Below are positions 10,415 through 21,289 of a stretch of 64,000 bases of DNA, one piece after another; position 1 is the first letter of the stretch, and each line of letters opens with the position of its first letter. The stretch is taken from NCBI RefSeq assembly GCF_905475395.1, contig NC_058342.1, positions 30,586,140-30,650,139 on the forward strand, in the 5' to 3' direction. The notes below the pieces were generated by a model. It was given only the letters and a program-made list of their open reading frames with translations. It was not told where the DNA came from and made no database searches. Source of the DNA: Chrysoperla carnea (taxonomy: Eukaryota > Arthropoda > Insecta > Neuroptera > Chrysopidae). Made by a program: the position numbers and the translations under genes.

Positions 10415-10970
10415 ATGGGTATTGGTATGGGTATGGAGGTTAGCTGGCTATGCTCGAGCATCGGGCCTCGAAGCAATGGTTCAGAGCACCTAGCCAAATA
10501 GACCCATGTACTCTATTCCCGCTACGCTTTTCAGTGGCTATTATAACCAACTGATGTACTGAAACTTAGGATTTGCCTAGCGCTGAGTTTCCTAATTTCT
10601 TCTGGTTCGACTATGGCCGGATCAAACCATTTCCTTCGCTGCTGTATGAGCGCCGGGCACTAACAGAGAAAATGGATCGATGTTTCTTCTGAATTTTCTC
10701 CGCATCTGTCACACGCGGGAGATTGTCTTTTTCCAATCTGATGTTGGAACTTGTTCAGGTTCCTGTGAGTAACTCTACGATGACTCTTATATCAGCTCTG
10801 TTTAGTTTCAAGATCTCCTCGGCTCTGTTACCGAGCAAGTTTCCTTCACCCAACAGGCTTTTGGCGATTCGTCCTCCCTCGTAGCTGGTCCATGCCTTTA
10901 ATTGTTGGTTTTTCAGATTATCTCCTAATCTGTTAAGACCTTCTTGGTATGGCATCCTCGCAAGCAAATA
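10415..10970 (-). mobile_element. 5'-truncated LINE, C-terminal ORF2 and tail
   Basis: This is the 3' end of a non-LTR retrotransposon on the minus strand. The frame ending at 10755 includes LNRADIRVIVELLTG, which fits the segment after the RNase H/RT region in I-, R1- and Jockey-type LINEs. Shifting one frame after TGT gives NLNKFQHQIGK and then CDRCGENSEETSIHFLC, a C-x2-C...H-x4-C zinc-knuckle pattern typical of ORF2 C-termini. A stop follows that knuckle, and another ends the reading near 10540, so the copy is dead. It starts abruptly at about 10970 (5' truncation) and ends in short tandem repeats (CCATACC type) at 10415-10437. The clade is not decided. Confidence 0.8.
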
Positions 10971-10974
10971 ATTT

Positions 10975-11880
10975 CATTATTTGCTTTTTTTTCCTTTGAC
11001 TGATATTATATACACGTATATTAAACGTTGATAGATCATTTGAAATTAGCGCACAACAGCCCGCTTTTAATGAGACAACTTAGCTATCCCAGCGCCTCAC
11101 TTATTTTGTCCATATTTTGGGGACAATATTTTCTATAGCGATCGTTCTCCTTCATTATAATCTCCATGGTTAATGTAGTAAATCAAGCACTCCTGTATGA
11201 AACTGGTGTGAAGCGACTCACACTTCCCACTTTTATTATGTAGTTTTAACAGCTTCAAAACATTTAAATCAACGTAAATTAATACATGTAATGTAAATAT
11301 CTATTATTCATAAGAAGTTTTTCTAAAAATTTTGTTGCTGTTGTTTTTATTTATTTATTTATTTATTTTTTTTTTTTTGTAAAATATTGTAGTGTTTGAG
11401 GTTCTCTTCTACTGATAATCGTTGATATTCCAACCAGTAAAAGTTGTGACTGGATGGTGGTGGGGGGTTTGTTTTTACAAGAATGATTGTGTGTCGACGT
11501 GGTCCGGCTGGAACATAAAGTATCAACGGTTTGAAATCCACAGTCTGACAGAATGAAGCAGCTATGATCGACAAATGCATGATTAGATGTATGTTGAATT
11601 CTTTTTTCTATGCATAATAACAACTGTTTTTAAATAAACCTGTTATTTCGTACGCAAACGATTTATTATTGAATATTTCGTTTAGAAGCAATGCGTCGTT
11701 TTACACTACTTCTTTCAGAAAAACTTTCTTTGATCGATATCCAAGCATAGTACTTGAATAGGAGTATAAAATTATATTCATACCGAAATACCAATAAAAA
11801 AAATTGGATTCGGAGACGAAAAACGAGTTAAATACTCAAATTTACGAACGAAATCCCTTTTTTAACTATTTTTATTCCTT
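10975..11880. other. No gene recognised
   Basis: Mixed sequence. 11040-11230 is less A+T-rich than average and unassigned. 11345-11375 is a T/ATTT-rich microsatellite. Two overlapping minus frames at 11359-11623 show no domain. Confidence 0.4.
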
Positions 11881-11882
11881 GT

Positions 11883-12310
11883 GTGAGGCCTCCTCGTCAT
11901 TATCACGAAGTTGTACAAAGTCAGGCGAGGAACGATAATGTGGAAGTGACACTTAATGTATCTCATCCGTCCTCGTCTCGCTTTGCCTTGTTCAACTTCG
12001 CTAAAAAGGCGGTTTTTTGTACCAGAGTCAAAGACAACACGAAACGCGCAGATGAGTACATGCGAGCTTCATCTTCACATCTTCGTGATAGTGATTACTT
12101 GTGTAGTTTAGTAGTGGCCCCAGTAGTGACATGTATATTCCTGGCTATTGCAAGCAAAGTTTGGCTATGGCTTCGTCTAAGTGTATCTTTAACTCAGTAT
12201 AGCTCTGTTCACTTCTGCGGTGTGTGTTTTGCATCTAAACTCAAGTCGTTTGGTAGCAATTCAGAGCTATTAGTACTGCTAGATAGAGCGCGAACCTCGC
12301 CAAGGTAACG
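11883..12310 (+). other. Unassigned G+C-richer block with 141-codon frame
   Basis: The longest plausible frame in the window (141 codons) lies here, but I recognise no domain. Residues 85-115 are hydrophobic (a possible membrane-like stretch CIFLAIASKVWLWLRL). The first ~150 bp resemble 20235-20350: both have ACAAAGTC, then GC.TTGCC, then GCTAAAAAG and CGGTTTTTTGTAC-like blocks. That part is therefore probably repeat-derived. A donor-like CCAAG/GTAACG occurs at the end (about 12306). It could be a decayed repeat, an RNA-gene exon or a chance frame. No function is offered. Confidence 0.3.
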
Positions 12311-13150
12311 GTCCTGACCTAGGGACTTTGATAGACAAGATAGAAGACATGTTCGAAGTTTTGGCGCGCTAACTGGGTGTATCCTAGTGGCCCTCGAATC
12401 TTAGTTAGTCTTTAGGAAGAGTATAAGAGTATTCAATTGTGGGTACGTGTGACTACCGTTGGAAACTAAAAGCTTAATTCATCCAAATCTTGATGTGCCA
12501 TATTACTGTACTAAAAATAAATTTGGAATTGCCTATTTTATGTAGGGGCAGCATGAATAATTCGTAAACATTTGTCTCACATTTAAATAAGTAATAAACA
12601 TTGATAAAAAAAAAAAACAACATCATATGGGTCCTATAAGTATAAGATGAATTTTAGTCAAGGTCATGTTTACAGCAAATACACAAAGCCCAAAAGATTA
12701 CTGGGTAAATAAATAAAAAATTAATTTAAAAAACATATAATTTTCGACAACGTATAATTTTGTTCAAACTATTGTCATTTTTTACATACTACACAATACT
12801 TAACTGAGCGTAAGAAACTCAAATATAGGTTTTGTTTTTTTATTATATTTAATTTGAAAAAACAGAAAATTTTTGTTTATATAGGGTACAGTGTTGTACC
12901 TTGACAATAATTTTACTTTGGATCACTCTGCAGTTTGTTAAAAAACTTACATGTTGTTAGAAAACTTCAACACGCCTCTAAACGATAAAAGTTGCAGAAT
13001 TTCGCTCGTATAATCTAATGGTGGCTTCGGATTTTACCTTAACCTTGACCACCAAGATCACTTCAAGATCAAATCGATCGTGATTAATTATAACATTTAT
13101 TTTAAAAGTTTTGATTACACCTGAAAGAAACATTAAGGGAGTAAGGGCAT
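12311..13150. other. No gene recognised
   Basis: 12311-12470 continues the less A+T-rich character of the block before it; the rest is A+T-rich with poly-A tracts. No repeat or RNA gene was recognised. Confidence 0.4.
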
Positions 13151-13328
13151 CTCAACACATTCGCGACTACAGTTTTCGCTAAAAAAATTCCCAAAGTTAG
13201 CACCTTTAACATAGGCTTATATGGAAGCTAGGTAAAATCACAAAAAAAAACGTAAATAACGATTGTCGTAGCGATAGTAAAATTATAAAAAACAAATGGT
13301 ATACTGATATAACGGTAGTGATGACCTA

Positions 13329-13721
13329 TTCGCTCCGTGTGTGAGTTTCTTTTCCATGGTAACGATACACTACTTTAATTATAGAATTGTATGGATGCAT
13401 ATATAATTGTATGGATTGCATTTATGACTTGCATTGAAAATTAAATATTATTGTCTCACAAATTTAAGTAAATAATTATGATAATTTACATTTGAAAAAT
13501 AATATTTGTGCAATTTGATTTCTTATTTTCACAATTTTTAATGCATTAAGTTTAATTAATTAGTGTTTTTCAATAATTTTAATTTGACATTTTCTATAAC
13601 ATTAACATGTAAAGAATTGCAAATTAGTCATAACAGCCTCCTTTATCGCCAAAATTTTTCACTGGAAGCGCTAGCATCGATTTTATTGTCCCTACCATGG
13701 CTACGCACACAACGAATACCA
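13329..13721 (-). mobile_element. Family K MITE, copy 2
   Basis: Reverse-oriented match to 4979-5384. The left end reads TATTCGCTCCGTGTGTGAGT and the right end closes with CGCACACAACGAATACC. When the right end is complemented, both share TATTCG, GTGTG and CCATGGTA in order, so they are imperfect TIRs. A 73-codon frame inside is not conserved in the other copy and is not a gene. Confidence 0.6.
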
Positions 13722-14540
13722 AACGTTATTAAAATCACGTCTACAGTTTTTTTTATTTTGACTTTCAAATGTTTAACAAAATGACATAATCAGTGGACAA
13801 AATACAAGAAACAACGGCAACACAGCTTTTAAAATGTGTATCGCACATGGCATTGAAATAAGCGCGAAATTTCAATTGTATTAAAATAGTCTAATATGTT
13901 TTTTAGATAAAAATATTTCCGTCTTATTTAACTTTTGGAAACATTTCAGAAATTTTTTTAATGATATTTTAACAAAATACTTTAAAAAAACTTTAAATTT
14001 TGGTCCAAGGTGCAACACCCTACCAAATATAGTTAATCCATATGTTATCAAAACTATGTCAAATGAATAATTTAAATATGTAATATTAAGCTTTATGAAT
14101 ATATAAACACCACTCAAAGACAAACCATAAGCTTACATATAATATGGTACCTGTAAATGAACTTATGAAACTTGTATTGTTTTCAATTTAAACTTTAATT
14201 CGAATATTATAGTAAGCGCGACTTTGCCTAAATTCGATTCCAACGAATGATATTTTTTATGAAGTGATATTAAAATTCAGTTTTAATAATCACACCTCGA
14301 GTACTAACCTATTGAATTCTGGGTATGAAAAACAGACGCATGGAAGCTGAAACTTTTCGAACAAAGTTAAATAAGTTAGAAACTGATTTTTAATCAATAT
14401 TTAATATAATATAGCGATGCTGTCGTATTTTCTTGTATTATGGCGCAGACAAGTCAATTTTTACAGGTCATTATTGCCGTTAAATCTGTATATCACTTTT
14501 TATAGCTTTCTTATCGCTACGAAAATAGTTAGTTACGTTT
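13722..14540. other. No gene recognised
   Basis: A+T-rich DNA between the two nested elements. An 80-codon minus frame (13881-14123) is lysine-, leucine- and phenylalanine-rich, as chance frames here usually are. Nothing else is supported. Confidence 0.4.
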
Positions 14541-15037
14541 TTATACCATGTATATGAACTATACATAGTATATTAAGTTTAGTCCCAAGTTTGTAACGTT
14601 TAAAAATATTGATGCTACGAAAAAAATTTTGGTTTAGGTGTTCATAAAATCACCTAATTAGTCCATTTCCGGTTGTCTGTCTGTCGTCTGTCGTCTTGCG
14701 TCTGTCCGTCTCTCATCGTGCTGGGGACGTAAAAAGTCAGGTCGAGTTCGTAAATGAGCAACATAGGTCAATTGGGTCTTAGAGCCGTTAGAGATAGAAC
14801 AAAAGTTTAAATGTAAAAAATGTTCTTTATCCAAAAATAAACAACTTTTGTTTGAAACATTTTTTCGTAAACATCACTGTTTACCCGTGAGAGCGCAAAT
14901 TGTAAAGAATGTATGTTATGGCTATATCAGTTATATATGTGTGACATGTATATATGTGTAATGTGACAGAGTAATCAACACTGTCTATACATGGTATTTC
15001 AACAATTAACTCAGTCAATTGTTTGTTTTCACTTGTT
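14541..15037 (-). repeat. Family A copy, near full length
   Basis: It reads TTATACCATGTATATGAACT, AAGTTTAGTCCCAAGTTTG, GTTCATAAAATCACCTAATT, the TGTCTGTCTGTCG strip, GTAAATGAGCAACATAGGTC, CATCACTGTTTACCCGTGAG, then the shared end GTTTGTTTTCACTTGTT. This matches 9068-9595 in reverse over its length. Confidence 0.75.
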
Positions 15038-15599
15038 ATTCATGATTTTAGCTAGCTACCATATAAGCCTATGTTAAAAGATCTAGATCCAGGGAATTTT
15101 TTTAGCGAAAGCTGTAGTCGCGAATGTATTGAAATTTCACGAGTGCATCACAAAAATATGAATCTTTATCACATATTGTTTTTCCATTTTCTTATCGTAT
15201 TAAAAAACTTTTGTATATTTCTGAAAGTTTTCAAAAATTTGTATATGCATCAGCGGACTCGGAAAACGTTGCCCTACCTGAAAGATAACTTCTCTGCTAT
15301 AAGCAGGTTCAGCAAAGTTTTTCCGCCAAACACGTGTGATCTCATGTGTATGCTAATGACATATTTACCTAATGAGATAGAATGTAAATACAATCAGCTT
15401 AAATTTTGAAGTCTATGGTTTTCGTTGTATTAATATTATTGTAAATTTTATACGGACAAAACCGATTTGATTATTAATTCATTACATAAATTTTTCATTT
15501 ACATATTATTTACCTAATTCCCACCCAACACAAATAGTGAACAAACAAACATTGTTATATATTTTTTTTTTTTGTGTAAACTATGTTTCTCGTATTCTG

Positions 15600-16030
15600 T
15601 GATGATTATTATAACTCGAGAACGGATTCTATGGCAAATTGGAAAAAAAAATTTACATAAAGTCATAAAGTTAAAAAAATTGGATTTTTTTGATAACACA
15701 TGCAAATTTGATTCGATTTTATTGAAATTTTTTGAAAAGCCACTAATTTTGGGTCATTTAAATCAGCTGTGATGCCTGTTTTTCGTTAGCTATCATTTAT
15801 GTACTTAATTCTGAGACCAAGACTCCTCATTCTTGAAACCAATTAAAGCTAGGTTAATTTTGATGACAAATTTTAAAATTATGACCCAAATTTAGCAGGA
15901 TTACATACTTGGTTTATCAAAATTGGATAAAATTTGGATGTGATAGAGTGAAATTAAATTTTTTGGATTCTGATGACGTCATTAAGTTAATAAATTCGAT
16001 TTTTTTGATAATACAGGCAAATTTGTACCC
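15600..16030 (-). repeat. Dispersed family B, ~1.3 units
   Basis: Reverse-oriented satellite sequence: CTTAATTCTGAGACCAAGAC, AGCTAGGTTAATTTTGATGA, TTACATACTTGGTTTATCAA and TGATGACGTCATTAAGTTA. The TGACGTCA core is intact. Part of a second monomer precedes it (15650-15770). Confidence 0.75.
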
Positions 16031-16210
16031 TCGTTACGGTCAATTACTGCCTAGAATATAAGAAGAATTTTAATTTAATTAAAAAAGATTCCTGGCGAAA
16101 ATTTTTCGATTTTTTTTATTGAAAATTCCTTTCAAGACAGTCTCTCATGACGAAAACGAATTGAATGAAAATTTGATGAATAAAAATACGAAATAATATA
16201 CGAAGCTTTA

Positions 16211-16328
<118 letters not shown>

Positions 16329-16329
16329 G

Positions 16330-17370
16330 TGGAGAAATGCATCCATCGTTCTATGGGCAATTGTATGCAACAAGAAAGTGCAACCTTGTCGAATCAACAA
16401 ACATTACATTTATATGCTGTTACAGGGTGTACCGTAAATAACGGTGTAATAAAAATAATAATTTAATATACTTATCTCAGTCAGTTAAAAATATTTATAG
16501 CTACCTTCATACGACACCTACATTTAATGAAAGAAATTTTTTTCTGGAATACTAGAGATCCGACGACAGGTGCATATATGACTCAAAATTGTTCGAAACA
16601 CTCACGAACGCACCACCAAATACCATGTACTCGGTTTACGCTCAAGTAAACACATAGCTTAGAAAAACCCCCGAGTTATCTTGGATGCATGTGATTGAGC
16701 TTTAAAAATATTTTCATCATGAAGAAAATCTATCACAGATTCTGTTTATGAACATTATTTTACGGAGCTTTTCAAAAAGAAAACATAAAAAGCTTTGGTT
16801 TTTGACGTTTAAACAACAAAAATTAGTCAAATTGACGTATTAATTTTATCTTTTACGATATTTTTAAAGCATTAAAAAACATTTACGTGATACAAATATT
16901 ATTTTTATTCATAAGTTGGATTTAAATTCAATGAATATAAATTAGTTGCTAACTTGACTAGTCATGTGATGGCCGAACTACTTTAAGAGTTAGAAAGTTA
17001 ATATCAATGTTAGTATAAGCAAGTATAAAAGTAGGTAGGTATATAAGTAAATATAAACGTATCGATGAGTCATATTTTTTCATGAGCTAATGTTTTAAGA
17101 CACAACCTGTATATTTTGATATAGAACAGATATATAAATGTATACGTATATGTACAAACATAACTAAATGCAATTCGGATCAAACAGGCAACGTTATTTC
17201 ACAAACTTGACGAACTATGGAATACAAAACACATTATTCAGCGGGGTACTTGTTTGAGTGACGGGCGACCATAGTTTGTTGTTACCCCCGCAATACTCCT
17301 CGCGCAAATGACAAGCAACGTAAAGTATATCCTATTCAATGTTTTATATATATAAGTACATATAGAGTGC
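16330..17370. other. No gene recognised
   Basis: An ACAGGGTGTACC repeat-like end is at 16424. The rest is unassigned A+T-rich DNA with a short G+C-richer patch at 17255-17330. No tRNA or frame is convincing. Confidence 0.4.
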
Positions 17371-17375
17371 CCCTA

Positions 17376-18084
17376 AAATTTTCAAATTTGTTGTCAAAAT
17401 TAACCTAGCTATAATAGATTTTAAGAATTTGGAGTCCTGGTCCCGAAATTAAGTCCATAAGTGATAGCTAGCAAAAAACTGACATCAAAGCTGAAAAGTT
17501 CGACCCAAAATTAGTGGGTTTGAAAAAAATTCCAATAAGATCGGATCAAATATGCCTGTGTTATCAAAAAAATTAAATTTTTTAACTTCATGACGTCATC
17601 AAAATCCAAAAAAATTAATTTTGCTCTATCTTTCCCAAATTTTACCCAATTTTGATAAACCAAGTATGGAATCCTACTAAATTTGGGTCATACTTTTCAA
17701 ATTTGTTGTCAAAATTAACCTAGCTGTAATAGATTTCAAGAATTTGGAGTCCTGGCTCCGAAATTAAGCCCATAAATGATAGCTAGCAAAAAACTGACAT
17801 CAAAGCTGAAAAGTTCGAGCCAAAATTAGTGGGTTTCAAAAAAAATTCCAATAAAATCGAATCAAATATGCCTTTGTTATCAAAAAAATTGAATTTTTTA
17901 ACTTCATGACGTCATCAAAATCCAAAAAATTTAATTTTGCTCTATCTTCCCCAAATTTTACCCAATTTTGATAAACCAAGTATGGAATCGTACTAAATTT
18001 GGGTCATACTTTTCAAATTTGTGGTCAAAATTAACCTTGCTATAATAAATTTCAAGAAGTTGGAGTCCTGGTCCCGAAATTGAT
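17376..18084 (+). repeat. Dispersed family B, ~2.3 units
   Basis: Two GA(C/G)CC marks at 17502 and 17818 give the same 316-bp period as the main array. Shared blocks are ATTAACCTAGCT, GATAGCTAGCAAAAAACTGA and TTCATGACGTCATCAAAATC. The sequence differs from the 5.9-7.5 kb array at many sites (a separate subfamily), but the TGACGTCA core is unchanged. Confidence 0.85.
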
Positions 18085-18089
18085 AATTG

Positions 18090-18820
18090 ATGACAACTTT
18101 TTTCTAGTCAACTTTTGAAGGCAATTTGCATTCTAATCCGGGCAGTAAGTTTACGTCAAATTCAATAGCAAGTTGCATACAAATTATCGTAAAAAAGTCC
18201 GAAGTTGACGGGAGTTTGACGAAACCCTATCTGTAACCAATGTTGCCCTACCTCAAATTTGACTCTAGTTACAGCCTTGCAACATAGAACGAATAGAGGA
18301 TATTCCTATTCTCCCGGAGAACCAACAGGAATTGATGATGATAATATCTTGTACAGCGTAGCGTTGTATAGACCTTTTAGAGATATACCCTGTATATATT
18401 ACCTATATGTATATATAACATGAACGGAATTCGAAAAACCTGTCGCTAACTTAAATATCATAAATGCAAAACGAACAACAAATTCAACTAAGATATCTCA
18501 GTTTTATATTATACACATTAAATTTATTTGTTTTTGAAAAAATCAACACAATCATAATATTGAAATATTTTTGGTTTTATTGGCATTTTGTTATTGATAC
18601 CAAATCAATAATATCTGTCTGTATAAGGACGAAAAGTGTTGGCTTTACCCATTCATCGATTCATACGAGTTATCTCTAGGTCTGCCATTTCTCCGGTTCT
18701 CGACCGGAGTCAATGGTTTTCGATGTGAGTCTAAGGTCTACGGACAAGATATGAATTCGCCGGATTTGAGCGAAAAATATAATTTTTGTTCTTTCCAAAA
18801 ATGTTTGTTAATGTTTGAGA
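18090..18820. other. No gene recognised
   Basis: Unassigned. 18160-18270 has GTTGACGGGAGTTTGACG-type sequence, and an ACCCTGTATATAT repeat-like end is at 18388. A 71-codon frame (18464-18679) has no motif. Confidence 0.4.
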
Positions 18821-18825
18821 AAACG

Positions 18826-18965
18826 CAAAACAAGTGAAATTTACAAAATTGAAAAGACTCCCAACAATTGGTTTATCACCAATTTTTAGTATTTTTGGGT
18901 ACGGTACCCTAAATTCGCACAGACATACACCCCTTTTTTTTAGTTCGAGGGTTTAAAAAATTTTT
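18826..18965 (+). repeat. Repeat ending in TTAGTTCG(A/G)GGGTT
   Basis: It ends with CACAGACATACACCCC, a T run, then AGTTCGAGGGTTTAAAA. A second copy ends the same way at 27945-28020 (CACACACACATAGCGGTC, then AACACCCC, T run, GTTCGGGGGTTAAAA). Similar tails lie at 47886-47920 (reverse) and 55430-55445. This is a common insect repeat end of unknown class. Confidence 0.5.
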
Positions 18966-20235
18966 TTTCAAGGCCCAAAAATAAAGTATAAAATAAAATT
19001 TGGGTGCCTTCCAAATTTTGACGCTATTGCAGGTTATTCTTAGACTTAATTTTTAACGAAAGCCCTTTTTTCGCAATTTAAATAAAGCAAATTGGATTAA
19101 TAAAATTGGGATTATCGATAAAAGTTTTAATTTTCTTGAAGATATTCAGGCATTATTTAAGAATTTTGGCAGAGCCATTTCATTTTTCAACCATGAAAAC
19201 AATTATGCGTTTTTCCAAACAATAAAATTTGTAAAAGGATAATTTATCCCAAAAAGAAAAGGAAATAACAAGTTGCTGAAGATTTAACTGATGAAAATGC
19301 GTATGTCATGAGAAGGAATAATTTTTTCGGCTTGGTTAAGAAACGTCCCTTTTTCTGATCTGCACAATGATGAAAACAGTTTCCATAATTTTAAAGATTT
19401 CATTTATAATCATTAAGTATTAAGCTTTTGTTTTTGTAACAGAATAAATCTGTATGGAAAATTACACATATTTAAGGTAGTATATCCGTCACAGTCAAAA
19501 CTGTGACATTAATAGTAATACTGTACTTAATACTGTGACAGTGTATGTATACATATACACACACCTGCATATCGATAAGTTGAAAACATATAAAGTATTA
19601 TGCTTTTATTTATCTTATCTAACGAGTCGGGCAAAAACAGTTTTTTCCCCTCCTGATTGAAAGTGTTAACTTTCGTCCCACTATGCTAAACGAAGTTGCC
19701 GCTTTCCGCCTCTACTGAGTAGAAAAGTAGTATTCACACTACGGGAGAGAATAAAAAATGTCTCAGATCTCATGTTTGTCATGATTATACAATTTCTTGA
19801 TTCCAGAAAATTATGTTATTTTTGAAAAAAATCTGCTTTTATCCATGAATTTCCAACTTTGATAGTGAATATCCTTTTTACAAGACGAGCGAAAAAAATT
19901 TAATTTAACTCTCAAAGAGATAGTTATTCTTAACATCTACTCAAAAAAGTTTACGAACGTACTACCTTTATTCATTTTAATATTCATAAATATGTAATAC
20001 TGAATACGGCTAATGGGGATGGACTAAAAACTTTTCAATAATATTAAACTTAATAAAGGTAGAAATGAAAGAATATAAAGGCTAAAGAGATTTAATAACT
20101 AATTATTGTTAAAAGCCAAGCATGTTCTAAAACCTGATGATTTTGTGAAAAAACTGCGTCAACTAAAAGCATTTTTCTAGATAATTTTACGCCCTTCAAT
20201 ACAACACAAATAATATTATAATACTTCATCCCGAC
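18966..20235. other. No gene; possible MITE 19473-19970
   Basis: TTTAAGGTAGTATATCC at 19471 and, inverted, GAACGTACTACCTTTATT at 19955 could be the ends of a ~500-bp MITE. The internal sequence is less A+T-rich (19640-19760). A small perfect hairpin, GTCACAGTcaaaACTGTGAC, is at about 19491. The remaining DNA is unassigned. Confidence 0.35.
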
Positions 20236-20465
20236 GCTCGCAAGGAAATACAAAGTCGGCTGAAGATCAAGAATGATATTTTTGGTGTCTCGCCTTGCCC
20301 GACGTTGCTAAAAAGCAGTTTTTTGTACTCGAGCCAATGGTAACACAAAGCTCCCAGGCGATTACAGGCAAGGTTAGGTTAGATTAGAGTGGCTGTCCTG
20401 GTATGTGACACGCTTAGATTATAGGGTCCGTTGTGATACCGAAAAACGATTGGCGCATCCCCGAC
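20235..20465 (-). repeat. SINE tail fragment plus 12-kb-type repeat debris
   Basis: 20370-20440 reads AAGGTTAGGTTAGATTAGAG, then GGCTGTCC, AGGGTCCGTTGTGATACC. This matches in reverse the 3' part of the SINE at 58958-59245. The preceding 20235-20350 resembles the start of the block at 11883. The two appear joined, so this is a chimeric or nested remnant. Confidence 0.55.
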
Positions 20466-20798
20466 CAGTACCCCATTTTTGCAGCGATTTTAATTTAAAA
20501 AAAATGAAATTCTACGTTTTATTTCACTGTCCCATTTCCCGCTGTAACTGATGTTACCAATGGAACTAAGTAATTGAATTTATACAATTGGCCTTTTAAG
20601 GTATAATATTTTCTTTGATTAGTTACTATTATCTAATTGACATACATTTCAATCAGAAATTGTATTTTTAATCTTTTGTAAAGTTTTTTCTAATATAAAG
20701 GATGGTCCAATTTTCCAATGTTTGCAGCTCTGTAAATTAGACTGCTATTAATTCTTTTCCTGATTTTAAACGTTAGTTTGAAACATCCCATTTAGGAT

Positions 20799-21282
20799 AT
20801 GAATAGTTTAACAAACGCCCAACAATGCGTCAAATTCTACAGAAGTAACAATTCTGTAAGAATTTTTTATAGACTTATACGGGAAGATTATGGCCAACTT
20901 AGTTGTCCTAGTAAGTGCGAACAATTTGTATCACTGTGCTAAAGTTCGAGGAAACTGTAAGCATTGTAGAGAGGGTGAGGCGTGTGTGTCATCGGTCTAT
21001 ACGTCCAGCCAATATTACGCCATTGAATTTCATGAGAGTCGCGACTCTATCAACAAACCTGCAACGATGGAACATCTAAATGCTAACATCCACCAAGCTT
21101 TAACGAAAATAATCCCCCGAAACTGCAGAAAAGTCATTGAAAATTACTTCGAACAAATAAATTGTTGCAGAAGATCCAAAGGCGATTATTTGGCTGGCAT
21201 CATTTTTTATTTTGAATTGGTTGAAAGAAAGGAAATTCAATTTGAATCACTCTTTATTTTTTGCCTGCAGAAAAGTGTTTAA
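20799..21282 (+). pseudogene. Internally deleted mariner-type transposase relic
   Basis: A 47-codon frame from the ATG at 20799 includes SLTNAQQCVKFYRSNNS and VRIFYRLIREDYGQ, and then PSK. This pattern fits the N-terminal helix-turn-helix (DUF4817-type) domain of insect mariner-like transposases. It stops at 20940-20942. In the overlapping frame that continues to 21282, MEHLNANIHQALTKIIPRNC and RKVIENYFEQINCC, then GDYLAGIIF, match the usual C-terminal end (IPxxxLRKVMENFxxRLxxCIxxxGxHLxDIIF). The catalytic D,D(D/E) core is missing, since only ~160 codons remain of the ~340 usual for the family. So it is a dead, internally deleted copy. TIRs were not identified. Confidence 0.7.
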
Positions 21283-21289
21283 TTTCTAT

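Larger units (their letters stand above)
13151..15135. mobile_element. ~2-kb composite between ~90-bp inverted arms
   Basis: The left arm (13151-13240) and right arm (15043-15135) are inverted copies. Both contain ATTCGCGACTACAG, CGCTAAAAAAATTCCC and TTTAACATAGGCTTATATGG when read in the same sense. Between them lie a family K MITE (13329-13721), unassigned DNA and a family A copy (14541-15037) that abuts the right arm. This may be a long TIR element loaded with insertions, or a duplicated and inverted unique segment. Confidence 0.5.

Noticed and set aside
13021-13080. Cluster of nuclear-receptor-like half sites (TTGACC, AAGATCA)
   Set aside because: The matches are imperfect with irregular spacing and no nearby gene.
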